NCBI RefSeq assembly: GCF_001544875.2
Contig: NZ_FCOA02000042.1
Location: forward strand, 1-53,862
From: Caballeronia hypogeia
GTDB lineage: Bacteria; Pseudomonadota; Gammaproteobacteria; Burkholderiales; Burkholderiaceae
DNA: 53,862 nt
Direction: 5' to 3'
A program made the translations under genes and the position numbers. Positions within the stretch are counted from its first letter, which is position 1, and the number at the start of each line of letters is the position of its first letter. The notes under the pieces were generated by a model. It was not told the DNA's origin. It saw only the letters and a list, made by a program, of their open reading frames with translations, and searched no databases. Positions 23,377-31,979 of this stretch are shown here, in pieces.

Positions 23377-24516
23377 TTACGCGAACAGCGAACGCGCGAT
23401 GACCGTGCGCTGAATCTCCGACGATCCTTCGTAGATGCGCAGGATGCGTGCATCGCGCACCAGACGCTCGATGCGCATCTCGCGCGTGAAACCGTAGCCG
23501 CCGTGTATCTGCAATGCGGCGTCCGTGACGAAGGCCACCATTTCCGACGCGTAGAGCTTGGCCATCGACGCGAGTTCGGTGAACGGCTCGCCTGCCGCGC
23601 GTCGCGCGGCGGCCTGAAGCGTGAGAAGCCACGCGGCTTCGAGGCGCGTCTTCATGTCGGCGAAGGTCCATTGCAGGCCTTGCTTGTGCGCGAGCGGCTC
23701 GTCGCCGACGTGACGCTGCTTCGCCCATTCGACCGCGTCGCCGAAGGCCGCTTCCGCGATGCCGAGACTCGTCGCCGCGACGTCGAGGCGGCTGTTGTCG
23801 AGCACTTTCATTGCGGTGCGAAAGCCGCTGCCTTCGTCGCCGAGACGGTTGGCGGCGGGCACGACGCAGTCCAGCGCGACCTCGTGCGCGGGCGCGCCGT
23901 GAATGCCCATCAGCTTCTCCGGCGGCGCTACGGTCACGCCCGGCGTATCGCGATCGACGACGAAGGCGCTGATGCCGCGCGTGCCCTTGTCGGCCGAAGT
24001 CTTCGCATAGACGACGATGAACTGCGCCGCGCCCGCGTTCGATATGAAATGCTTGACGCCGCGAATGTGATAGCTGTCGCCGTCGCGCAAGGCTTGCGTC
24101 GTCATGCCTGCGGGATTGGAGCCGGCCTGCGGTTCCGTCAACGCGAATGCGCCGAGCTTCGCGCCCGTCGCGGCATCGGGGAGATAGCGCTCGCGCAGCG
24201 CATCGCAGCCGCCGATGAGAATTGAGTCGGTCGCCAGATAATGCGCGCCGATCATCGACGATGTGGCCGCGCACGCCTTCGCGATTTCGGATAGCGCAAG
24301 CACGATCGCCGCCGGCGATGCGCCGATGCCGTTCCATCGCTCGGGCAGGTTCATGCCCATCACGCCGAGTTCGGCGAGCGCTTGCACATAACGCGTCGTC
24401 GGGATTTCCTCGCGATCGACTTGCGCTGCATGCGGCGCGAGTTCGGCCTGCGCGAATCGGCCGATCGCGTCCGCGATTTCGAGGTCGGCGTCGTTGACGC
24501 CCAGTCGCTTAAGCAA
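23377..24516 (-). CDS. Acyl-CoA dehydrogenase
   Basis: A 379-residue FAD-dependent acyl-CoA dehydrogenase. Flavin and substrate motifs: FALTEPQAGSNPAG (FAD/acyl site), FISNAGAAQFIVVYAKT, a central helix SRLDVAATSLGIAEAA, and the C-terminal QIHGGYGFTREM and RIYEGSSEIQR, where the Glu of YEG is the usual catalytic base of short- and medium-chain enzymes. Translation starts at TTG 24516, preceded by CAGGAG; no ATG fits. It overlaps the stop of the CoA-transferase by 8 bases, showing coupled translation. It would introduce the double bond in the CoA ester made by its neighbour. Confidence 0.9.
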   Translation of the reverse strand: MLKRLGVNDADLEIADAIGRFAQAELAPHAAQVDREEIPTTRYVQALAELGVMGMNLPERWNGIGASPAAIVLALSEIAKACAATSSMIGAHYLATDSILIGGCDALRERYLPDAATGAKLGAFALTEPQAGSNPAGMTTQALRDGDSYHIRGVKHFISNAGAAQFIVVYAKTSADKGTRGISAFVVDRDTPGVTVAPPEKLMGIHGAPAHEVALDCVVPAANRLGDEGSGFRTAMKVLDNSRLDVAATSLGIAEAAFGDAVEWAKQRHVGDEPLAHKQGLQWTFADMKTRLEAAWLLTLQAAARRAAGEPFTELASMAKLYASEMVAFVTDAALQIHGGYGFTREMRIERLVRDARILRIYEGSSEIQRTVIARSLFA

Positions 24517-25744
24517 GATCGTTCTCCTGAAGTTTTCCCGTATCGTTCGTTCGAACGATGCCGTTTGCCGCGAATGCGGCGATTGTATTCGAGTCGAGGC
24601 CGAGCACATCGGCGAGGACCGACGACGTGTGTTCTCCGAGGCGCGGCGCGCGCGTCGTGCATGTCTTCGGGTAAGCGGAAAATTTGAGCGGCTGCGCGGG
24701 CAGGCGCGAAGTCGATCCATCGGCCGCGTCGGTCTCGACGAGCAGACCGCGCGTGCGTGCGTGCTCGCTGTCGAGCGCCTGCCGGATGGTCTGGATCGGC
24801 GCGACGGGAATGCCCGCGTCACCGAGCGCCTTATTGACTTCATCGACCGGGCGCGTCGCTGCCCATCGTTCGATGCAAGCACGCAGCGCGGCTTCGTGCG
24901 TGCAGCGCGATGTATCGTTCGCGAAGCGTGGATCGTCGGCGAGTTCGGGATGACCGATCGCATCCGCGAGCCGGCTGAACAGCTTGTTGTTGAGCACCGC
25001 GACGACGAAGTGACCATCCGAGGCACGATAGGCGCCGAACGGCGCGGATGTCGGATGACGATTGCCGACACGCGACTGCGCGACACCCGTGGCCGCATAA
25101 CGCGCGACGAGCGCGGCGGTCAGGCTCAGCGTGGCGTCGAACATCGACACGTCGACGTGCGTTCCTTCGCCCGTGCGATCGCGCGCCACGAGTGCGGCCA
25201 GCACGCCCCACGACGCGAAGATTCCGCTGATGGCATCCGATACCGAATCGCCGACGAGCGTCGGTTCGCCATCGGGCGCGCCGGTCGCGTCCATCAGCCC
25301 GCAAAGCGCTTGCAGGATGATGTCGTACGCGGGCCGATGCGACTCGGGACCGCTCTGCCCGAAGCCGGAAACGCTCGCGTAGATGAGCGCCGGATTGCGC
25401 GCCGACAACGCCTCGTACCCGATGCCCAATCGCTGCGCGACACCGGGGCGAAAGTTCTCGACGACGACATCCGCCTGCGCGCACAGCGATTGCGCGAGCA
25501 TCTGTCCATCAGCGGTTTTCAGGTCGATCACGACACTGCGCTTGTTGCGGTTCATCGCGCTGAAGAGGCCGCTTTCGCCATGTGCGAAAGGGCCGATCGC
25601 GCGATAGTCGTCGCCGCCCGGCGGTTCGATCTTGATGACGTCGGCGCCGAGATCGCCGAGCAGCGCCGAGCACAGCGGCCCCGCCAGCACCCGGGAAAAA
25701 TCGATCACGCGTATGCCGTCTAACGGCAGCCTGGACACAGTCAC
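24509..25744 (-). CDS. CaiB/BaiF-family CoA-transferase
   Basis: A 411-residue family III CoA-transferase. The N-terminal LDGIRVIDFSRVLAGPLCSALLGDLGADVIKIEPPGGDDYR is diagnostic, followed by NRNKRSVVIDLK and VVENFRPG; the family's catalytic Asp is in ISxSGF-like and GDSVSDAISG regions. These enzymes move CoA between an acyl-CoA donor and a free acid. First gene of a three-gene operon with an acyl-CoA dehydrogenase and an NCS1 permease. The LysR gene at 25851 diverges from it and probably controls it. The acid substrate is not known. Confidence 0.9.
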   Translation of the reverse strand: MTVSRLPLDGIRVIDFSRVLAGPLCSALLGDLGADVIKIEPPGGDDYRAIGPFAHGESGLFSAMNRNKRSVVIDLKTADGQMLAQSLCAQADVVVENFRPGVAQRLGIGYEALSARNPALIYASVSGFGQSGPESHRPAYDIILQALCGLMDATGAPDGEPTLVGDSVSDAISGIFASWGVLAALVARDRTGEGTHVDVSMFDATLSLTAALVARYAATGVAQSRVGNRHPTSAPFGAYRASDGHFVVAVLNNKLFSRLADAIGHPELADDPRFANDTSRCTHEAALRACIERWAATRPVDEVNKALGDAGIPVAPIQTIRQALDSEHARTRGLLVETDAADGSTSRLPAQPLKFSAYPKTCTTRAPRLGEHTSSVLADVLGLDSNTIAAFAANGIVRTNDTGKLQENDLA

Positions 25745-25850
25745 GGCATCGTCTCCTGAAGTCCGGCCAGATCGGCCGATGTCATGATTCTGGTCGTGCA
25801 GGGCGATTAGATAAAATATCGGAATAAATTAACGCTTATAGGATTTTCGT
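25745..25850. promoter_or_regulatory. AT-rich divergent promoter region of LysR and the CoA-transferase operon
   Basis: 106 bases separate the divergent starts. The stretch 25808-25850 is strongly AT-rich compared with the surroundings and contains several TATAA-like blocks, fitting overlapping promoters. I see no clean T-N11-A palindrome. Confidence 0.5.
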
Positions 25851-26768
25851 ATGGCTTTGTCGCTTAGGCTGCTGCGCTATTTCGTCGCCGCCGCCGAACT
25901 CGGGAGCACGACCGCGGCGGCGAACCAGCTCAACGTGTCGCAGCCATCGATATCGGTTGCAATCCGCGAGCTCGAAACGCTGTTCGACGATCCGTTGTTC
26001 ACGCGCGGCGCCGGCACGCGCATGACGCTCACGCATTTCGGCGAGCGCAAGCTCGCGGAGGCACGGCAACTGCTGGCGTCGGCATCGGCGTTTGCCACCG
26101 GCGATGTCGGCGACGAAGAGGGCGGCGAGGTACAGATCGGCGTGTTTCGCACCATCGCGCCCGTTTATCTGCCGCGTGCGCTTGAGTTGGCGCGCGAGCG
26201 TCATCCGAGCTTGTCGGTGCGTTTTGTCGAAGGGGATTTGTCGCAACTGGAGACGTGGTTGCGGAAACGGCAGATCGACTTCGCGCTGATGTACGACGTG
26301 GGTTTGCCCGACGACATCGAGCGGGAATGTCTCGCCGAATTGCGGCCTTACGGGCTCGTGCCGGCAGACTCACGGCTCGCGAAACGCAAGCGGGCCGTGT
26401 CGCTGCGCGATCTCGCGGCGGAGCCGTTCATCCTGATCGACTTGCCGCAGAGTCGCGATTTTCTGATGACGCCGTTCTGGCAATGCGGGCTGTCGCCGAA
26501 CGTTCGATATCGCGCCACGTCGATCGAACTGGTCCGCGCGATGGTCGCGAGCGGACTCGGCGTGTCGCTGCTGATTACGCAGAGCCCGGCGGCGACACAA
26601 TCGCCGCTGGTGGTCGAGTGTCCGATTCAGGAATCGACGGTGATTCAGCCGCTGGTGATCGCGACGCCAGTTCGGGCCGCGCGCACGCGCGCATTGGAAT
26701 GGATGTCGGCATGCGTTCGCGATGCGATCAGCGAGTCGGTGCGCGGGCGGGCGCGGCGGCAAGGGTGA
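25851..26768 (+). CDS. LysR-family regulator, probable activator of the CoA-transferase operon
   Basis: A 305-residue LysR protein. Residues 4-62 hold the winged helix (LRLLRYFVAAAELGSTTAAANQLNVSQPSISVAIRELE), then LFTRGAGTRMTLTHFG; residues about 93-295 are the substrate-binding domain (EVQIGVFRTIAPVYLPRAL). It is divergent from the CaiB/ACAD/NCS1 operon, the usual layout for a LysR and its target. The effector is probably the imported acid or its CoA ester. The next gene is convergent, 49 bases beyond its stop. Confidence 0.9.
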   Translation: MALSLRLLRYFVAAAELGSTTAAANQLNVSQPSISVAIRELETLFDDPLFTRGAGTRMTLTHFGERKLAEARQLLASASAFATGDVGDEEGGEVQIGVFRTIAPVYLPRALELARERHPSLSVRFVEGDLSQLETWLRKRQIDFALMYDVGLPDDIERECLAELRPYGLVPADSRLAKRKRAVSLRDLAAEPFILIDLPQSRDFLMTPFWQCGLSPNVRYRATSIELVRAMVASGLGVSLLITQSPAATQSPLVVECPIQESTVIQPLVIATPVRAARTRALEWMSACVRDAISESVRGRARRQG

Positions 26769-26817
26769 GCCTGATTTCGTCGGAATTCCTTGCGCTGCAT
26801 CGCGATAAAACGCTCAT

Positions 26818-27501
26818 TCACAGACGCCTGCGCGACAGAATGAATTCCTCGAGTTCCTTGCACGCGTGCTCGATATGCCGTTTCAACAGCGACGCGGCGC
26901 CTCGCACATCGCCGATGCTGCACAGACGCACGAGCTCGCCATGCTCTTCTTCCGCGCGCTGACAGCTCTGCGCGCTCAACGACAACTGCAAGCGCGTATA
27001 ACGATCGGTCTGCTGCAATAGACTCGTGACGATCGCCATCGTGCGTGGCTGGTCGGCGCGCGACATCAGCACGTCGTGGAGTCTCGTGTTCAACTCGCCC
27101 CAACGGTTCGGATGTTGGGCGTGCAGTTCCTGTTTGTATTCGCCGAGAATGGCATCGAGTTCGGCGAAGTCCGCCTGCGTGAGCTTAGGCGCCGACTTCT
27201 TCAGCAGCAGCGGTTCGAGCAATCCGCGCAACATGAACAACTCGCTGATCTCGTCGATGGACAACTCCGATACCACTGCGCCCTTGTGAGGGACGATCCG
27301 CACCAGCCCTTCGCCTTCGAGCTGCACCAGCGCCTCGCGCACGGGAATGCGGCTGATGCCGAACTCGGCCGCGAGCGCGTCCTGACGAAGCTGAAAGCCC
27401 TCGGGCAAGTCACCTGACATGATCTTGCGGCGAAGCTCATCGGCCGCCCGCTCCGCGACTGTGGCTGCTGAGAAGCGGGTGGCTGATGCGGTGGAATTCA
27501 T
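26818..27501 (-). CDS. GntR-family regulator with FCD ligand domain
   Basis: A 227-residue GntR/FadR-subfamily regulator: winged helix at about residues 15-80 (AADELRRKIMSGDLPEGFQLRQDALAAEFGISRIPVREAL) and a C-terminal FCD helical domain with metal-binding-type residues (ELFMLRGLLEP, RLHDVLMSRA, HGELVRLC, HIEHACKELEEF). It lies immediately downstream of the DapA-family gene on the same strand but behind a terminator, with its own promoter. A motif at 27553-27570, overlapping its -10, recurs before the DapA-family gene, so it likely regulates both itself and that enzyme. Confidence 0.88.
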   Translation of the reverse strand: MNSTASATRFSAATVAERAADELRRKIMSGDLPEGFQLRQDALAAEFGISRIPVREALVQLEGEGLVRIVPHKGAVVSELSIDEISELFMLRGLLEPLLLKKSAPKLTQADFAELDAILGEYKQELHAQHPNRWGELNTRLHDVLMSRADQPRTMAIVTSLLQQTDRYTRLQLSLSAQSCQRAEEEHGELVRLCSIGDVRGAASLLKRHIEHACKELEEFILSRRRL

Positions 27502-27552
27502 TGCGAAAAGCCTTATCTGATTCGACGACGAAGAAGCCCGACGGCGCTTCTA

Positions 27553-27570
27553 ATTTTGTATAAATTATAT
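27553..27570 (-). promoter_or_regulatory. Operator-like motif over the gntR promoter
   Basis: ATTTTGTATAAATTATAT. Its first 12 bases match the reverse complement of the motif at 28758-28775 (ATTTTGTATAAAATATTC). On the minus strand it includes a perfect TATAAT that can be the -10 of the GntR gene 63 bases before its start. Proposed autoregulatory site. Confidence 0.55.
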
Positions 27571-27681
27571 CACTGAGAGATCGCCGAAATTCAGTTTGGC
27601 GGCCGTACGAGGCCGTCTCGGGCAAGGTTTCCGGCGACGCGACTCGCGAGACTCAAGATTTTTATTGCCGATCGATCAAGG

Positions 27682-27706
27682 CAAAACGGCCAGCTTTCGC
27701 TGGCCG
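27682..27706 (-). terminator. Terminator of the DapA-family gene
   Basis: Stem CGGCCAGC (27687-27694) with GCTGGCCG (27699-27706), loop TTTC. On the minus strand it is followed by TTTTGC, a short U tract, 26 bases after the stop of the DapA-family gene. Confidence 0.75.
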
Positions 27707-27731
27707 CATCGACCGATACGGAATTCAGGCC

Positions 27732-28676
27732 TTACGCGCTGACTTCCTTGGACCAGCCCGCGTACCAGTTGCGGAACAACGCGTATTGCGTTTCGGCGTA
27801 GCGGCGCTGGGCGTCGCTGAGCACGTCCGTCGCGTTGAAGTGCAGCGTGTATTCCTTGTCGCCGTTGAGCACCATCAGATACTTGTAGTACAGCACGAGG
27901 TCGGTGCCTTCGTCGAACGAGGAGAGCACGTTCAGCGCGGCTTCGAGTTCGCGCGCCTGGCGGCGTGCGGTCACGTCGCCCTTGGCGGCCTTGCGGCACA
28001 GATCGACCAGTTGCAGCACTTCGCGCGGCAGCGCATTGCCGATACCCGTGATTGCGCCCGTCGCGCCGCAGTTGACGAAGCCGTGGAACACCTGCGTGTC
28101 GACGCCGACCATGAGCGTGACCTGATCGTCCTGACTCGTGATGTGCTCGGCAGCGTACCGCATGTCCGCGGCACCGCCGAATTCCTTGAAGCCGATGAGG
28201 TTCGGATGCTTCGCGCGCAGTTCGAAGAACAGATCGGCGCGCGTGGCGAAGCCGTAATAGGGGCTGTTGTAGATGACCGCGGGCAGGTTCGGTGCGGCTT
28301 CGAGGATGGCGGCGAAGTGCGCCTTCTGCGCAGCCGGAGACGAGCCGCGCGACAGCACGCGCGGAATTACCATCAGGCCGCCCGCGCCGACCTCGGCCGC
28401 GTGCGCGGCGTGCGAGACCGCTTCCTTCGAGTTGACCGCGCCCGTGCCGACGATCGTCGGAATGTCGGCGGCAACGAGACGCGCCACGCCTTCCTGACGC
28501 TGCGCTTCGCTCAGCAGGGGCCAGTCACCCATCGAACCGCAATACACCACAGCGCTCATGCCGAGGCCGACGAGTTCGCGGCCCTTGGCGACGAGTGCGT
28601 CGAAATCGGGCGTGCGGTCAGCCGTGCAGGGCGTCATGAGGGCCGGAATGGTGCCCGTGAAGATGTTGTCGCTCAT
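27732..28676 (-). CDS. DapA-family (N-acetylneuraminate lyase superfamily) aldolase or deaminase
   Basis: A 314-residue class-I aldolase of the DapA/NAL superfamily: GTIPALMTPCTADRTPD at the N-terminus, GSMGDWPLLSEAQRQ in place of the DapA GTTGE phosphate/keto-acid motif, Tyr in VIYNSPYY (proton relay) and Schiff-base Lys in LIGFKEFGG. The altered GSMGD motif argues against true lysine-pathway DapA. Sequences of this type are often found in hydroxyproline catabolism as the deaminase of pyrroline-4-hydroxy-2-carboxylate, but no other hydroxyproline gene is nearby, so this is only one option. It is transcribed alone and has the shared motif in its promoter. Confidence 0.82.
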   Translation of the reverse strand: MSDNIFTGTIPALMTPCTADRTPDFDALVAKGRELVGLGMSAVVYCGSMGDWPLLSEAQRQEGVARLVAADIPTIVGTGAVNSKEAVSHAAHAAEVGAGGLMVIPRVLSRGSSPAAQKAHFAAILEAAPNLPAVIYNSPYYGFATRADLFFELRAKHPNLIGFKEFGGAADMRYAAEHITSQDDQVTLMVGVDTQVFHGFVNCGATGAITGIGNALPREVLQLVDLCRKAAKGDVTARRQARELEAALNVLSSFDEGTDLVLYYKYLMVLNGDKEYTLHFNATDVLSDAQRRYAETQYALFRNWYAGWSKEVSA

Positions 28677-29030
28677 CGTGTGTCCTTCGAGGATTCGTTA
28701 GTGGCAGGAGGCCGCGCAACACAGGGAGACATCCCATGGCGAAATCCTACCTTACTTGAATATTTTATACAAAATGAATTTGCGAGCATTGACGCGGAAG
28801 GAGCGACAGGTTGGCTTTTCAGGCTTTAGATGCGATAGCGTTCATGGAGCGGCGCGGCCTCGGTGGTCGAACAGGGGGAGGATCAGGGAATATTTTATAC
28901 AGGCCGCCGTCCCTGTGCATCCTGAATGGGCTTGTTCCTCGTGCACCGCGATCCGGGTCAACCCGGATTGTTAAAAACTGTCGATCGCCAGTACATTCCA
29001 GATCATACGTATGACCTAGAGCGACATGAC
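28677..29030. promoter_or_regulatory. Divergent regulatory region with duplicated motif and a separate palindrome
   Basis: 354 bases without a convincing gene between divergent starts. GAATATTTTATACA occurs twice, identically, at 28758-28771 and 28888-28901; the first copy extends to ATTTT-ATAC-AAAAT, a near-palindrome. A separate 12-bp perfect palindrome, TCATACGTATGA, lies at 29003-29014, just before the FadR-type gene and near the expected start point of a TTGTTA (28968-28973)/TACATT (28992-28997) promoter. The first motif fits the GntR at 26818, the second the FadR-type gene at 29031. Confidence 0.6.
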
Positions 29031-29750
29031 ATGGCGACCTTACACAGGCAGGTATTGAACAAAATGGGCGAGCAGATCTGCTCGGGCCAGTTCCAGCCGG
29101 GCGACATCCTGCCCGCCGAGGACGAGCTAGCTGAGCAGATGCAGGTGAGCCGCATCACCATTCGCGAAACGATGAAGTCGCTGTCCGCGAAGGGCATGCT
29201 TCAGGTGCGCCGTCGTCACGGCACCATCGTGCTGCCGCGCTCGGAGTGGCAATTGTTCGATCCCGACGTGATTACGTGGCGCGCGCGCGCCGGGGCGGTC
29301 GATGCCGATCTGGTCGCCGACCTGATGGAGTTGCGCACGATCATCGAGCCGAACGCCGCCAAGCTCGCCGCAAAGCGCGCAACGCCCGAGGATCGCGTAG
29401 CCGTGCGGCGCGCGTTCGAAGCGATGGAGCGCGCGGTGGCGGGCCGCGGAGAATACGTGCCCGCGGATCTCGCCTTCCACGGCGCGATCCTGACCGCGTG
29501 CCACAACCAGTTCATTCAGCAGATGCAAAACGCGCTTTCCGCGATTTTGCGCACGAGCTTCGAACTCAGTTCGGAGATCGAGGGCGGGCCGGCGCGTTCG
29601 CTGCCGATGCACGAAGCGCTGTGTATCGCGATCGAACAAGGCGACGCACAAGCGGCCGAGCAGGCCGTGCTCAGGCTGATTGAGCGCGCCGAAAAGGACT
29701 TCGACGATCGGGCGACACTGGTCCGCACTGCAAACGACAAGCCGCTGTAA
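29031..29750 (+). CDS. FadR-subfamily GntR regulator of the sugar-acid cluster
   Basis: A 239-residue GntR/FCD regulator. The N-terminal winged helix (LHRQVLNKMGEQICSGQFQPGDILPAEDELAEQMQVSRITIRETM) is followed by RRRHGTIVLPRSEWQLFDPDVITWR, a pattern characteristic of the DgoR/galactonate-type regulators, and an FCD domain (LMELRTIIEPNAAKLAA, DLAFHGAILTACHN). The ATG at 29031 gives the usual N-terminus; the frame is open from 28926. It begins a four-gene same-strand cluster for sugar-acid metabolism and probably represses it until a sugar acid binds. Confidence 0.88.
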   Translation: MATLHRQVLNKMGEQICSGQFQPGDILPAEDELAEQMQVSRITIRETMKSLSAKGMLQVRRRHGTIVLPRSEWQLFDPDVITWRARAGAVDADLVADLMELRTIIEPNAAKLAAKRATPEDRVAVRRAFEAMERAVAGRGEYVPADLAFHGAILTACHNQFIQQMQNALSAILRTSFELSSEIEGGPARSLPMHEALCIAIEQGDAQAAEQAVLRLIERAEKDFDDRATLVRTANDKPL

Positions 29751-29778
29751 CGCGGTTTTCGGTACGTCATGACAAGAC

Positions 29779-29801
29779 CGCAGCCTGTCTACCAGGCTGC
29801 G
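29779..29801 (+). other. Intercistronic hairpin between regulator and SDR genes
   Basis: CGCAGCCTG-TCTAC-CAGGCTGCG: a perfect 9-bp stem with a five-base loop and no T run. It may insulate or process the message between the regulator and the metabolic genes. Confidence 0.6.
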
Positions 29802-29849
29802 CGGGCACGTTCGCGCCCACGATTTGATGCATTCGATAAGGAAATAAGT

Positions 29850-30617
29850 ATGACGAAGTTATTCGATTTGAGCGGCCGCACGGCGCTCGTCACCGGCTCG
29901 GCGCGGGGCATCGGCTATTCGTTAGCTGAAGGGCTCGCGGATGCGGGCGCACGCGTCATCGTCAACGGAACGAAGGCCGATACGGTTGATGCAGCGGTCA
30001 TCCGCTTGCGCGAGCGAGGCTTCGACGCGCGCGGCCGTGCATTCGATGTCACCGACGAGCAATCCGTTGCCGCTGCATTCGCGGCGTGGGACGAAGACGG
30101 CATCGACGTGGACATCGTCGTGAACAACGCGGGCATTCAGTTCCGCAAGCCGATGATCGAACTCGCGCTCGCCGACTGGCAACGCGTGATCGATACCAAT
30201 CTCACGAGCGCGTTCATCGTCGCGAAGGAAGCGGCGCGGCGCATGATCGCGCGCGGACGCGGCGGCAAGATCATCAATATCGGATCGCTGACGAGCGAAG
30301 GCGCCCGCGCGACCGTTGCGCCTTATACGGCAGCAAAGGGCGGCATCAAGATGCTCACACGGGCGATGAGCGCCGAATGGGCCGTGCATGACATTCAGGC
30401 CAACGCGATCGGCCCCGGCTATATCCTCACCGACATGAACCAGGCGCTCGTCGACAACGCGAGCTTCGACGCGTGGGTAAAGAGCAGCAATCCCTCGCAA
30501 CGCTGGGGCAAGCCCGAAGAACTCGTCGGCACGGCGGTGTATCTGGCGTCGGCCGCATCGAGCTATGTGAACGGGCAAATCATTTATGTCGATGGCGGCT
30601 GGCTCGCCGTCCTTTGA
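29850..30617 (+). CDS. SDR oxidoreductase, gluconate 5-dehydrogenase (IdnO)-like
   Basis: A 255-residue classical SDR: NAD(P) motif TGSARGIG, NNAGIQ, catalytic Ser in NIGSLTSEGA, YTAAKGG carrying Tyr and Lys, and the C-terminal YVNGQIIYVDGGW. The N-terminal LFDLSGRTALVTGSARGIGYSLAEGLADAGARVIVNG is close to gluconate 5-dehydrogenases, which interconvert D-gluconate and 5-ketogluconate. AAGGAAAT precedes the ATG at 29850. With the ACS transporter and the mannonate/gluconate dehydratase it belongs to a sugar-acid pathway; the exact substrate is inferred. Confidence 0.85.
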   Translation: MTKLFDLSGRTALVTGSARGIGYSLAEGLADAGARVIVNGTKADTVDAAVIRLRERGFDARGRAFDVTDEQSVAAAFAAWDEDGIDVDIVVNNAGIQFRKPMIELALADWQRVIDTNLTSAFIVAKEAARRMIARGRGGKIINIGSLTSEGARATVAPYTAAKGGIKMLTRAMSAEWAVHDIQANAIGPGYILTDMNQALVDNASFDAWVKSSNPSQRWGKPEELVGTAVYLASAASSYVNGQIIYVDGGWLAVL

Positions 30618-30664
30618 TCACGTCGATCAAATAAATTCCGTCGATTACGATTTCCGGAGACATC

Positions 30665-31975
30665 ATGGATCACGTCAAAACCGTGGCGCCGCAAAGATGG
30701 TGGTATCTCATGCCCATCATCTTCATCACCTACAGCCTCGCCTACCTCGACCGCGCGAACTATGGATTCGCGGCGGCAGCCGGCATCGACAAGGATCTCG
30801 GCATCACACATGCAACCTCGTCGCTGATCGGATCGCTGTTCTTCCTCGGCTATTGCCTGTTCCAGATTCCCGGTGCGATGTACGCACAGAAGAACAGCGT
30901 CAAGAAGCTGATCTTCGCGAGCCTCCTGCTGTGGGGCGCGTGCGCGGCGCTGACCGGCATGGTCAGCAATATCCCGATGCTGATGGCGCTGCGCTTCATT
31001 CTCGGCATCGTGGAGGCGGCTGTGATGCCGTCGATGCTGATGTACATCAGTCGTTGGTTCACACGCACCGAGCGTTCGCGCGCGAACACGTTCCTGATCC
31101 TCGGCAATCCCGTCACGGTGCTGTGGATGTCGGTGCTCTCCGGCTATCTCGTGAAGAGCTTCGGCTGGCGCGAGATGTTCATCTTCGAAGGCGTGCCCGC
31201 GATTGCATGGGCGATCGTGTGGTGGTTCACGGTGAAGGACAAGCCCGCCGATGCGAACTGGATGACCGACGCCGAGAAGACCGAACTCGACGCACGCCTG
31301 AAAGCGGAGCAGGCGCATATCGCGCCGGTGCGTGACTACAAGGCCGCGTTCCGGTCGTCGATCGTCCTCAAGTGCTGTGCGATCCATGCGCTGTGGAGTA
31401 TCGGCGTGTACGGCTTCATCATGTGGCTGCCGTCCATTCTGAAGTCGGCTTCGACGATCGATATCGTGTCGGTTGGCTGGCTTGCGGCGGTGCCCTACCT
31501 CGCGGCCATTGTGCTGATGCTGCTCGCCTCGTGGCTCTCCGACAAGACGAACAATCGAAAACTCTTCGTCTGGCCGTTGCTGCTGATCGGAACCATTGCG
31601 TTCGTCGGCTCCTATCTCGTGGGCACCTCGAACTTCTGGCTGTCGTTCGTGTTGCTCGTGATCGCCGGCGCGACCATGTATGCGCCTTACGGGCCCTTTT
31701 TCGCACTCGTGCCGGAGCTGATTCCGAGCAACGTGCTCGGCGGCGCAATCGGGTTCATCAATGCCAGCGGCGCGCTTGGCGCGTTCCTCGGCTCGTGGGT
31801 GGTCGGCTACCTGAACGGAGCAACCGGCAGCCCCGCGGCGTCCTACGCATTCATGGCTGCGGCGCTCTTCGCGTCAGTCGTTTTGATGATGCTCGTGCCG
31901 GCGCACTCGGGCGAGCGCTCGACGCCGTCGGGAAGTTCAGGAAAAAAATCGGTCCCTTCGGCTCTCGCGAAATAA
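30665..31975 (+). CDS. MFS transporter, anion:cation symporter (ACS) family
   Basis: A 436-residue MFS protein with about 12 membrane segments and ACS-family motifs: RWWYLMPIIFITYSLAYLDRANYGFAAAA at the start, ALRFILGIVEAAVMPSMLMYISRWF in segment four to five and YAPYGPFFALVPE in the second half. ACS members such as GudP, DgoT and ExuT import hexonates, hexuronates and hexarates with protons. CGGAGA precedes the start. It sits between the IdnO-like SDR and the dehydratase, so import of a hexonate is the likely role. Confidence 0.9.
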   Translation: MDHVKTVAPQRWWYLMPIIFITYSLAYLDRANYGFAAAAGIDKDLGITHATSSLIGSLFFLGYCLFQIPGAMYAQKNSVKKLIFASLLLWGACAALTGMVSNIPMLMALRFILGIVEAAVMPSMLMYISRWFTRTERSRANTFLILGNPVTVLWMSVLSGYLVKSFGWREMFIFEGVPAIAWAIVWWFTVKDKPADANWMTDAEKTELDARLKAEQAHIAPVRDYKAAFRSSIVLKCCAIHALWSIGVYGFIMWLPSILKSASTIDIVSVGWLAAVPYLAAIVLMLLASWLSDKTNNRKLFVWPLLLIGTIAFVGSYLVGTSNFWLSFVLLVIAGATMYAPYGPFFALVPELIPSNVLGGAIGFINASGALGAFLGSWVVGYLNGATGSPAASYAFMAAALFASVVLMMLVPAHSGERSTPSGSSGKKSVPSALAK

Positions 31976-31979
31976 AACC

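Noticed and set aside
28888..28901. Repeat of GAATATTTTATACA as a transposon end or attachment site
   Set aside because: No integrase or transposase, no flanking duplication; the promoter positions favour an operator.
28756..28974. Small plus-strand open frame in the gntR/dapA regulatory region
   Set aside because: It covers the operator repeats, has no ribosome-binding site, and its translation shows no recognisable features.
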